A stretch of 64,000 nucleotides of DNA from Pleurotus djamor. Taxonomy: Eukaryota > Basidiomycota > Agaricomycetes > Agaricales > Pleurotaceae. The DNA is taken from the NCBI GenBank assembly GCA_029747585.1, contig JAPEVF010000043.1:62001-126000 (forward strand), written 5' to 3'. The translations under genes were made by a program, and so were the position numbers. Below, piece by piece: positions 48,591 to 57,760 of this stretch; position 1 is the first letter of the stretch; each line of letters starts with the position of its first letter. The notes beneath the pieces are model-generated. The model was not told where the DNA came from, made no database searches, and saw only the letters and a list, made by a program, of their open reading frames with translations.

Positions 48591-49634
48591 ATGACAACGG
48601 AAACCAGCCAAACCGTCATAAAAACCAGACAGGACTACATCCATGAACTCGAACAATCCTTTCTGCGTTTGGACGACGAACTGAAGAAACAGTACGATGT
48701 CACGAAAAGCCAGATAACGGCTAAAACGACGATCGTTGGAAATCTCACTTCGTTGATGACTGTGGTAAGTGTATCCACGACTTCTCCGTCCAGCGAATGA
48801 ACCCAACCCCACCTCAGAGTGCGTTCATTGGCGCGGTGCAAGCACAAGTCCTTGATTGGACGCGCGAAGAAAACGACAATTTCTTGCAGACTTTGACCAA
48901 CTGGGCGTCCTTTATCGGCCTTACATTGGATATATTGGGGGTTGGTACAGGTGTTATCCGCACGTTATCTCTGCAACACTCGGTACGACGCCTGGAGACG
49001 CTGACCTCTCGCCTCAGAGACAACGCAGACCGACTGCAGAGGCGGTTTCAGCAATTCCGAGGCACTCAGTGTCCTGATGATCTCGGCGGTGCGCTCGGTC
49101 AACGTTTCTTGCAAAACTTCGAGTCTATCAACGATCAGCTCGAAAAGCAATTGGGGCTACTCGATCTGATTCGGGAGATACAGAGGTTTCGGAATGACTT
49201 GGTCTTTGCGGATACAGTGGGGGATGAAGAAACGGATGGCTTTCGCGCGCCTGTGCCGATAACTTCTCCAGTAACATCGGTGTCCGGGCTCAAGGCAGCC
49301 TTGACCCATGTGGCTAAGTTCTTCAAGAACTTCCCCCACCAAATACCGATGCTATCTATGGGCGGAGGAACCTTCTTCTTGCTGTGCTCGGTGGTGTGGC
49401 TGGCGACCTCCACGCAACCTAAAGCCATTTGGATACCCTGTGTCATTGTTTCGGCCATTACTCTGGCCTGTACATTAATCCCGATGGCGTGGTTTTATGA
49501 GGGTGAGTGGTTGCAATCTCCGAGATCGGTGGACATTCTTGTGGCTGATTCGCTTGTTTTTACCTCTAGGAAACATGGAGGAGGCACTGGACAACGAGAT
49601 TGATGCGTTTGAGGAACTTGAACTCAAGCAATAA
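48591..49634 (+). CDS. Uncharacterised membrane protein with coiled-coil and three hydrophobic segments
   Basis: I do not recognise this gene. A helical N-terminus (RQDYIHELEQSFLRLDDELK) is followed after an intron by a first hydrophobic segment ASFIGLTLDILGVGTGVI. A long charged helix with heptad features (SVRRLETLTSRLRDNADRLQ) comes next. Near the C-terminus two close TM helices are visible, GGGTFFLLCSVVWLA and IPCVIVSAITLACTLIPMAW. The last exon (after a donor in FYEG) encodes NMEEALDNEIDAFEELELKQ, an acidic tail ending at TAA 49632-49634. Starts at MTTETSQTVI. A TM-tail membrane protein with a cytoplasmic coiled coil is the most that can be said; it looks lineage-specific. Confidence 0.7.
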
Positions 49635-50161
49635 CCATCGTCCGTCATTGGTCCGTCACCGAAAAAATTCCGCCGATGTTGAGCTGGCCCCAGAGGTTGC
49701 CTTCATGATCGTGGTCCCACCTTGACTACGTCCGAGCGTGTACTCTATGGTTAACGGTATTGTATCTTGTATGTATGTCGACATTATGCATTCAGATTAG
49801 CTTTGGCGACTGTACGTTTGATCCCAAGTCATGGATTGTATCTAGTTCTGTTTGTGGCAAGAACTTCATATCAATTCGACTTTGAAATACACTGTCAAGT
49901 TGTACATACCACCCATTCTGGTTAGTAATCTACTATTTCCTCCCCCCAGACTGAGCCTGCGCAAATGATGATGTCGAAATCAAAGTGCACTTTAGATTAG
50001 ATCGACGGCGAGTTCGGCTAACCGGGGCAACTTAGAACACCGGGAACCAGAACAACCCATTCGCCCTCCTTTTACCGCGTTGGCCACATCCTGACACCTC
50101 CCCAACAATTCTCATCCGAACTTCCACAATCCTGCCACCACAATAAACTGCCGCTCTCGAC
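49635..50161. other. Intergenic region
   Basis: About 530 bp with no open frame of interest. It contains the 3' region of the membrane protein gene and the promoter and leader of the SAP30-like gene (CT-rich from about 50060). Confidence 0.5.
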
Positions 50162-50918
50162 ATGTCTGCACCAGTGGCATCTTCAAGGTCGCGTCAGACG
50201 GCACGGCGCAAACCCAATGATGACGCTGGGTATTTCGGTCCTTTGGGTGGCGGTTCTACTGCTGGAGCCAAGAGACATGCTGCAGATAAAGCGGACGGCG
50301 AGCCCAGAGTGAAGAGAAAGCGCGTCGAAGCAGTTACAACTAACGCAATGGGCTCGGGTGCGTCGAAGGATACCGACGCTGATGGGAAATCCTCGCTGGT
50401 GAGTTTTCTAGCCCCCCTTCCCCTCGACAAGAGCACTGAGCATGGAATGCTGAACGTCGGAAAAGGTCGACTTCACGACGATGCCATTGACCGTACTACA
50501 CCGCTACATGACCACGTTCGATCTCATACCTACAATCACACCGTCACCGCTTACAGCAGATGATCCACCTCCACCATATTCCCTCGAACAACCCCTTCGA
50601 CGATCATCACTTCCACCTAGTCCACCAGCGCACTCAACACCAGCTAACCGTCCCCAACGACACTCAGGGCCAGGCTCACGAGGTGGCCCCCAACAACAAC
50701 TGCAGCAGCAACGTAGACGGTCAAGTCCACGAACAGGGGAAGACTACCCATCACGAGTGCCTGTCCTGGCGGATATAGAGGAACTGAATGTCGTCCTGGC
50801 ATCTGTAGTGGAGAGACATTTCCGGGAGGTTATCGTTGTCAGTGGCAGGGAGGAAGTGGACACACTCGCGGCGTTTATGTGTGCTGTGGAAAAAGCCAAA
50901 GGGGGACGGTCAAGGTGA
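50162..50918 (+). CDS. SAP30-like Sin3-complex subunit
   Basis: SAP30 links Sin3-type histone deacetylase complexes and their DNA-bound partners. Exon 1 (50162-50398) is basic and disordered, with a nuclear-localisation-like VKRKRVEAV. Exon 2 (50466-50918) opens with VDFTTMPLTVLHRYMTTFDL, the first helix of the SAP30 Sin3-binding domain. After a Pro/Gln/Arg-rich stretch of about 80 residues comes ADIEELNVVLASVVERHFRE, then DTLAAFMCAVEKAKG, matching the later helices of that domain. The low-complexity stretch splits the domain between helix 1 and the rest. The family reading is from pattern, so moderate confidence. Protein about 230 residues. It diverges from no close gene. Confidence 0.65.
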
Positions 50919-51475
50919 CATCTATCCACCCTTGATATGCCTTGCGATACATTATTTTTCTTGGTGGTATGTGGTTCGCTCAGTCCAGGTAGGTTGATGT
51001 GCTCACTCTTTCACAGTTTAGGTTGTTTTATATCTGCTATTTAACTTGCGCAATGTCTTACGATCACGAACTTCAGTGCACCCGAGGCAATTCTGTGCTT
51101 TCCAGTAGACCCGGTCTTCGCCTGCGACCATGACTGCGTCGCGAACAGCGAACACCGTGGAACTGGGCGACGCCGGACAGGCTATTTCGATATGGTCATG
51201 TTGTTCGGAACATGCCGAACCACTATGATGTCATATGCATCTTATTTTTACTTGCAATTTCTTCAACTACTTCAGCCCTCTGCCAGGTTTAGCAGTGATT
51301 GTGGTCGTGGCAGAGGGTGGCTTTGACGCGCAGACACCTGACGCCTGGGGTGGCGCTCGGGACTATTGGGGATAAATACCTCGACACGGTCCCTCTTCAC
51401 GAATCTGGCACTCAGCTGCTCTGGCGAAGGGGAAGAGGTCCTCTATTTTGATCGCAGGCTCGCAGAAATTGCCTC
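50919..51475. other. Intergenic region, convergent gene ends
   Basis: Lies between the 3' ends of the SAP30-like gene (+) and the APH gene (-). A minus-strand frame of 69 codons (51363-51572) overlaps the end of the APH gene and is taken as a shadow. Nothing else seen. Confidence 0.5.
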
Positions 51476-52507
51476 CTAAATTAACATGACTCCAGATTTT
51501 TGGCGCCACAGTAACTCGGCATCTAAATACGCATTGCTCGAAGGGAAAATGCGACGGACGGCTAAGACCCATTCATCATCGGGAAATGGCCCACAGACAG
51601 TACATTTCATAGCTTCCCAAGGCTGGGGAGCCCACATTGCGTACTCCCAATCGATTATGGCCACGCGACTCCTTCCATTCCTCCAACTTTGCAGACCATC
51701 AGAGAAAACGAGATTGCGAGGAGCCAAGTCACCGTGACAAAACACGAAGTTTGTTGGTTTGGTGATGAGAGGCTCTATAAAGGGTCGGATGGACGTTTGT
51801 TTGGGACCGTCGAGGCCTATCCAAATTTGCTTGAAGAATTTCTCAGCAGTCGAGATGTCAGCATTTCGCTCAGCTATCCAGATGGCCCGGGGATCATTGG
51901 GTACGAGCCCGGCAGCGTTGCAAATAGCATGGTCACTTGTGATCGTTTGTGCTTGAAGCGATTCGAACTGATCGCGTAGGTCTAAGATGAGTCGATCCCA
52001 GTCCGATGGGCGTAGCTCCTCATTGCCCATGGCGCGTGCACAGCGGTCCCCATGAATAAAAGTTGAGAGCATGAAGCTTTCGGTCGGTGTTACGACGTTG
52101 TCGATGAGAAATGGGGCGTTCAGACCATGTATCTGGGCAGTCTCGAGAAACTTGAGAGCGGCGGATTCATTGACGTTAGAGGTCTCATTAACCTTGAGGA
52201 CCAGAGAAAAGGGAAGCCGCACAATCGAAGGATGGAGGTCATTCCATTTTCTACGCCTCCCAAGAGCTCGGATGGCGCTGTATACTCTCGATTTGAGTGA
52301 ACCGGGGAGATAACCGAGAATTAAGCGAATGACACGGTGAGAGATGGGGATCGTTCTGTGAATCTGGGGGAGAGGGACTTCACGCGGGTTAATCTCTAGG
52401 ATAAACAAAAATTTTGGGAATCAAGCTCATGACATACCGAACTGAGCTTCCTCGACCATGGGCCCCAGCCTCTGTCCAGCACTGAGTGCGGTAGGGAATT
52501 GGGACAT
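51476..52507 (-). CDS. Aminoglycoside-phosphotransferase-fold kinase
   Basis: A protein of the APH/choline-kinase fold, widespread and expanded in fungi; substrates usually unknown small molecules or proteins. The start is a short exon MSQFPTALSAGQRLGPMVEE, then an intron (about 52396-52438) and PREVPLPQIHRTIPISHRVI. An N-lobe lysine is in LPFSLVLKVNE. The catalytic loop is FVFCHGDLAPRNLVF (HGDxxxxN Brenner motif) and the metal-binding motif is VAIIDWEYAMW. The end is SGVMLI (TAG 51478-51476). All active residues are visible, so it is probably an active phosphotransferase. Antibiotic resistance is not implied. Gene neighbour of the membrane-protein array, 127 bp from copy B, with the same orientation. 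Confidence 0.9.
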
Positions 52508-52634
52508 TGTGTTGTTTGGAAATAGGGGCATTCAGAACTCATATTTCGCAACAGTTTGGAAGGGAAGGCGGAATTCCAACGTGCATAAATTCGAGCGATT
52601 CTACTTCCAATTTACAGACAGCAAGATCGGGTGA

Positions 52635-53738
52635 CTAAAGTGTCTCATGCGTACGATATGTGGGAGGGACACTCGTTAAAGATAGGATATCTGGCCTGTT
52701 TCGCAGCATGAATGGAGAGAGCCTTGAGGAATTGGGGTTCCTCCCCGGTGTGCCCGAGGGGGAAAGAGGCGCGACGGAAGAAATTAGGTGAAACTGCTTG
52801 CCTTTGATTCGCCTGAACAACAGAAAGAACAGAAAAGTCACCAAGATGCCACCGACCGCCCCACCAATCCCAGCGACTATAGTTGCGACTCCAACCGTGC
52901 GCTTAGAACCAGCTAAGGCAGTAGGCGGCGGTCCTTCAGAGGGCACCATTGGAATGTTGAAAAGCAACGAATCGTCGGTCCTTCAAAGCAGAAATTGATG
53001 GTAGGAGTATTGTTGATCGATAGAGAAGCTTACGTGTATACAATTGAGTCCAGGAAGATCATACATTGGATGTATTTCCCACTAGGATCCCCGTTCTGGA
53101 TTGTCAACGTGTGTTCCCGCTGTGTCATTGAAGAATTGGAGAATATAGTCTGTAGGAACACAGTCGATTGAGCATCGTCCACTACGCGAGTTGGTAGCCC
53201 ATCGAGATTGAATAAAAGCTCGATGTTTCCTCTAAATAGTGGGTTAGGTTGGTGAGCTAACGCAAGGTAGGTTGCTTACGGGACACCGGTATCAGTGTTT
53301 GGCGCACGTATTATATTCACGTAAACTCCGGTGCCTAGAAAGAAGGGGTTAGTTCTCTCGTGGAGGTCCAAGTGGTATTGAAGAAGCACCGTTGAACGTG
53401 AACGTCGCAAATTTGGGTTTTCCTTTCGCCTTGCCTGAGTCTCCTCGATATGACGCGCGTTTCCAAGTCCCTGTAAACGGTCTTCAGACTGAGACACGGG
53501 GAGAAAGGGACGGAGTACCATTTACAGCGTGTTGGAAGGCAGTCGGAGTTGTTGAGTTCTGACAGTTATTGCATTCGTTGAGCCTGCTATTGAACCAGCC
53601 TGTTCCGTAGGTGATGTTCTGATGAAGCCCGAAAGCAGGCCAAACCCCAAATTGATCGTCGACAGTGACGTTGATCGGTTTCGCGAGGGAGAGATAAACA
53701 TGGAGATTGAAAAAGAGGATGAATGAGGTGAACGGCAT
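52635..53738 (-). CDS. Membrane protein B, PPxY-tailed array copy 1
   Basis: First gene of the tandem array (from the left). The signal peptide is MPFTSFILFFNLHVYLSLA, followed by KPINVTVDDQFGVWPAFGLH, the CxxC in NECNNCQNS, WKRASYRGDSGKAKGKPK, FTFNGTGVYVNIIRAPN, ELLFNLDGLPTRVVDDAQS, EHTLTIQNGDPSGKY and MIFLDSIVYT. After the intron TDDSLLF leads to a Pro-rich linker, the TM helix VATIVAGIGGAVGGILVTFL, and a basic FRRIKGK. The tail closes with LSLTSVPPTYRTHETL, containing PPTY. Five exons, all joins good. Compared with C, D and E the tail is shorter and more divergent (no SSIESPxSSDT block), so it is the oldest or fastest-changing copy. Topology: ectodomain outside, PPxY inside. Confidence 0.8.
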
Positions 53739-54370
53739 ATTGCTCTTCTAGGAAGTGAACGAGGAGGGAAGCGCAGGATGAAGATGGAAGGGCTTCGGAG
53801 TCTGCTATAAATTGCGCCTTTGAGTTGCAAACAACGGCTCCAAGGGTGCCGAGCAGAGGATCCGCGAGATCAGATGAGGCACAAGAGGACTTGAGACGAT
53901 GGGAGCATTGAATCATTGGTATACGATGTTCGGGATTCATTGAAGGCGCGGGAATGATGCGAGGGGCGAAGAAGGGGTTTATCGATTGTCGACGACAAAC
54001 CCAAGGAGTCTATTCAAACATGATCAGTGGGACTCCATGGAGTCACTCGAAGGGACAGACCGAGTGCTTACGTGAAGAAAGGCTCCGTACTGAAGCTGAA
54101 GGCCAACAAGCCGGACGAAATGAAAGACAAAGGGAACTTGCGATGCTCTGGCTGAGAAAGGAGGCAACTTGAAACGCCCCTACTGATGTACTACTCATCT
54201 GGGATAAGCGTCCCGTTCGCTTGGAGATCCGGGGCGTCCGAAGGCAAGTCCACTGCCATCATGAGTCCTCTCACCTATACTGAGCCGAGGAAGTCGCTGC
54301 AAAGATATTTGAAACGGAACCGGAAGCAGAACATCAACTTAAATTGAGTGAACGAGGTTGTAGGCCCATT
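53739..54370. other. Spacer between array copies B and C
   Basis: About 630 bp. A plus-strand frame of 72 codons (53954-54172) has no domain and I treat it as noise. The part next to the ATG of B does not obviously resemble the upstream region of C or D. Confidence 0.4.
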
Positions 54371-55564
54371 CTAGAGCCGACGACCAGTAACTAGAGACTC
54401 GCGCGTGCGATAGGTAGGAGGGCGAGTACTTGTCAAGGTGCGAATGGTCGACCTGTTTTGCCATCTATGTTCGAGCCCAAGCCTCCGTGAATCAACGTCG
54501 GAGGACGCCTGAGCGTACGTCAAGGAGTCCCTCCCGTATCCGAAGAGACAAATGATTTGATCGCGGCGATCGCGGAAGCTCGGCGAGACCGCCTGTGTTG
54601 GATGTCCCTGAATATCAGAACGGACAGGACAAGACAGGACAACCGCAAGATGCCAGCAATTACCCCACCAACGCCGGCAACTGTGATCACTACCCAGATC
54701 GCGCCATTGCACTGAGACGTGTCACTAGGCTAGTCTGTCTCACTTAAAGCGTTGGAAAGCCGTGAATCATCAACGTTAAAAAGGGAGGAATCATCAGTGC
54801 TAAAATAGAATACTGTTATCCCAAGCATCGTTGATACACTGGAGAGCTTACATGTATACGATTGAGTCAAGGAAGATCATGGATTGAGTATGTTTCCCGT
54901 GAGGATGCCCATTTTGGATGGTCAACGTACGCTCCCCCTGGGTAAGGAAGGCCGGGCAAATGCGGTTTGCATGAACACAGCTGGTTTAGCATCGTCCTCT
55001 ATACGCGACGCGACTCCGTCAAGTGTGAACAAGAGCTCCGTGTTCCCTCTCAACAATGCGCTTTATTCGAGTCAGAGATCCATTAGTGTCGAGAAACAGA
55101 AGGAGCTCACTTGACACCACCAGCAGTGGCTGGTGCACGAATTATGTTCACAAATACTGCACTACCTAAAGAAAAGAAAGGATTGAGCTCAATGGGGGTA
55201 GAAGTGATCTTGAAAAGGTACCATTGAAGGTGAAGGTCGCTGTCTTCGGTTCGTCTTCGTCTTGAAGCGTGCCCTTCTGATAAGTCGCGCGTTCCTAAGC
55301 CGATGGGCTTCAGATCGAGGTTTAGAGATGCGAAGGAGAGATCAGTTTACGATTCAGGGCAGCATTGAAGTCAGCCATATTGGGAAGAAATTGACAGCCA
55401 TTGCGTTTGTCGACCCCACTGTCGAACGATCCTTCGCTAATATTCTGCACAAGTCCAGAGGCAGGCCAAGCACCATACCGGTCGTCGACAGTTACATTGA
55501 TTGGTTTAGAAATAGCTAGACAAGCACATAAAGTGTAGAGAAAAATGGATGAAACGAGTGACAT
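54371..55564 (-). pseudogene. Membrane protein C, inactivated array copy
   Basis: Same layout as A and D but broken. The first exon (ATG 55564, MSLVSSIFLYTLCACLAIS) lost two residues and one Cys of the CxxC pair (DKRNGCQ). At the start of exon 2 the conserved Trp codon of TWKRATY is TAG and the acceptor is altered (about 55290-55300). A one-base deletion near 54937 in the PxGEHTLTI region gives a stop after three more codons. An in-frame TAG follows the TDDS block (near 54730), and the TM helix and the tail lie in different frames. The final TSTRPPTYRTRESL (PPTY) survives. So at least four lesions, seen directly by alignment with A and D. It may still be transcribed. Confidence 0.85.
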
Positions 55565-56164
55565 GTTCCTCCGCCAGGGAGGACGTAAGGAAGGGACGGG
55601 GTGGATACAGTTCAGGCGACGATTGGAAAGCTTCCTTTAAAGGTTCTCGTCGAACTGTCGTCCCATGCACTACCATGATTTTATGATAGTCCGAGTAGCA
55701 AGAAAAGCACAGCCAGACAGGTTCTCCAGCTTCATGGCGCAAGTAGGAGCGTTGATTCAGAGGTCGGATGCGATTAATGATGCGATGGTGATTCGTCGAA
55801 GGACAACCATTTCGTTAGCAATTGTGGCGACTTTGACGTAGCGAGCATGGGGGCAAGGTTGGAGAACGTTGCTGGTAAGGGTCCTCCTCAAGTCGAAATA
55901 GTGAGCACAGTACAAGGAGTCGGCTCCGGGGTTACATGAATGGTAGCACAGCCACTCCTCGTCAGCCTCGGTGCCTGGACCCTGAGGCCTGAAGCTGAAG
56001 CTTGAAGCTTGAAGCTTGAAGCCTGAACGTTTGAACGCGAGCGCTAGCCCTTCCTAGAATCGACGCGCATGGCGAGTAACTCATGAACTAGGTAAGAGGG
56101 GAAGGCAAATTCATATTTGGCGACTAAGTCTACAGGCTAACGAAACAATTGGGTGGCCAAAGAG
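55565..56164. other. Spacer between array copies C and D
   Basis: About 600 bp. The 60-100 bp next to the ATG of C resemble those of D, showing that the duplicated unit includes the promoter. A 78-codon minus-strand frame (55506-55742) overlaps the start of C and is a shadow. A short tandem repeat is listed separately. Confidence 0.5.
55991..56028. repeat. Short tandem repeat, TTGAAGC unit
   Basis: Four to five copies of a 6-7 bp unit (TGAAGC / TTGAAGC) in a row, with a last degenerate copy. It lies in the spacer between C and D. A simple repeat, useful as a possible polymorphic marker. Confidence 0.8.
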
Positions 56165-57335
56165 TCATGCGTGCAGCGTGCGATACGAGGGAGGGCGAGT
56201 ACTTGATATGTGGATAGTTGGCCTACTTTGTAAGCTTTGTCCACCAAGGAGTCTCAGTGGATCGAGGTCGGAGGATGTCTGGCTATTTGCCGGTTCTGAG
56301 GAATGAAGGGCTTTGAGGAAAGGCACCGGGACCAAGGGGTTCCTCCTCGACGTGTCCGAGGAGGTAGGAGACTCAATGGAAGATGCTTGCTTAGACCATC
56401 TACGCCTGATTCGCCTGAGTATTAGGAAGGACACCGTGATCAGCAGGATAACAGCGACCACCCCAAGAACTCCGACAGCTATGATTACCCCCCGATTCGC
56501 GCCCCCAGAAGAATTGGTTGGTGATTCCGAGGTGGCTGTGACGAGGATGGGAAGCAAGGAATCATCGATACTGCAAAGTAGGCTTTCATATTACGAGCAT
56601 CTTTGAATTAGTAGAGCTTACGTGTATACAATCGAGTCGAGAAAGACCATAGATTCATTATGTACCCCATTGGGATCCCCGTTTTGGATGGTCAATGTGT
56701 GCTCTCCTTGTGGCAAGGCAGATTGCGAAAATGGGGTTTGTGCGAACACAGTCGGTTTAGCATCGCCCTCTATACGCGACGCTACTCCGTCAAGTATGAA
56801 CAACAGCTCCATATTACCTCTGAACGAGCCTTGAGACAGAGTATAAGGGTGACGGGCGACAGAGGGAGCTCACCTGACACCACCAGCAGTGGTTGGCGCA
56901 CGAATGATGTTCACATACACTGCACTACCTAGCAAAAAANGGATTGAGGTGTGAAAATGCAAGTGATCCTGAGGAAGTACCGTTAAAAGTGAAGGTTGCT
57001 ATTTTCGGCTCGTCTTGAGGCTTGTCCCGTTCATATGTCGCGCGTTTCCAAGTCTCTGTCATGAATGTCCTTCAAGCTGGGTTTTAGGAGATGAGAGGGA
57101 GATATAGTTACATACGGTTCAGAGCAGCACCAAAGCCAGTCATACCGGGAAGAAACTGACAGCCGTTGCATTTGCTGAGCCCACTATCGAACCATCCTTC
57201 GCCATAGCTAATACTCTGCGAGATTCCATATGCAGGCCAAGCTCCATATCGGTCGTCGACAGTGACATTGATCGATTTAGCGATGGATAGACAAACATGT
57301 AAAGTGCAGAGGAAGATGGGTAAAACGAGCGGCAT
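56165..57335 (-). CDS. Membrane protein D, PPxY-tailed array copy
   Basis: Intact copy. The signal peptide is MPLVLPIFLCTLHVCLSIA, then INVTVDDRYGAWPAYGISQS, SKCNGCQFLPGM (CxxC), TWKRATYERDKPQDEPK, SAVYVNIIRAPTTAGGV, ELLFILDGVASRIEGDAKP, GEHTLTIQNGDPNGV and MVFLDSIVYTIDDS. The TM helix is VIIAVGVLGVVAVILLITVS with basic RRIRRRWSK inside. The tail reads SSIESPTSSDTSRRNPLVPV, then PFLKALHSSEP, and ends STRPPSYRTLHA (PPSY). Five exons; an upstream in-frame ATG at 57410 is disfavoured because the signal peptide starts at 57335. An N at 56940 lies in an intron. It is closest to A in the ectodomain and to E in the tail. Confidence 0.85.
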
Positions 57336-57601
57336 GTTCCTCCGCCAGGGAGAGAGAAAGGACGGGTACAAATAGTACAGTTCGAGCGACATCGGATGAT
57401 AGGAAAACATTCCTTAAATCCTCGTCGTCCGGTGGACCATCCTGATGTTATGATGAACTGAGTAGCAACATAGCGAGACCCGAGATTCAATCGCCATTAA
57501 TATTCAATGATCGTTGTGTTTCTCGAGTGGTGTTCTGATTCTACGAGGCAATGCCGATCAGAGACTTGTAGTCTCTCCTTGCCAGTGGTTCGCAGATACA
57601 C

Positions 57602-57619
57602 GGGGGGGGGGGGGGGGGG
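57602..57619. repeat. Run of 18 G bases next to ambiguous bases
   Basis: A homopolymer of 18 G (given strand) is followed by N at 57622 and 57628. It lies in the spacer between D and E. It could be a true poly-G/poly-C tract of uncertain length or an assembly artefact; the length should not be trusted. Confidence 0.7.
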
Positions 57620-57760
57620 TGNTCACGNCGTCGACTTGGATGAGAACTGTACAAAGGAGGCGTGTGCCATTGGAACTTGGACGTGGGCCGTGTTGGCACA
57701 TTGGTGGCACGATGAAGGGAAAGCGAGTTTTTCATTGGAATTGAGCGCTCAATTCTACAC

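Noticed and set aside
51476..52507. Antibiotic-resistance role for the APH-fold protein
   Set aside because: The fold is common in fungi with many substrates; the sequence holds no evidence for aminoglycosides.
53954..54172. 72-codon plus-strand frame in the array spacer
   Set aside because: Charged, low-information sequence without homologue or splice context; opposite to no conserved block.
54371..55564. Reading copy C as a working gene with unusual splicing
   Set aside because: No donor/acceptor choice avoids both the TAG in place of the conserved Trp and the later one-base deletion while keeping the ectodomain blocks in frame.
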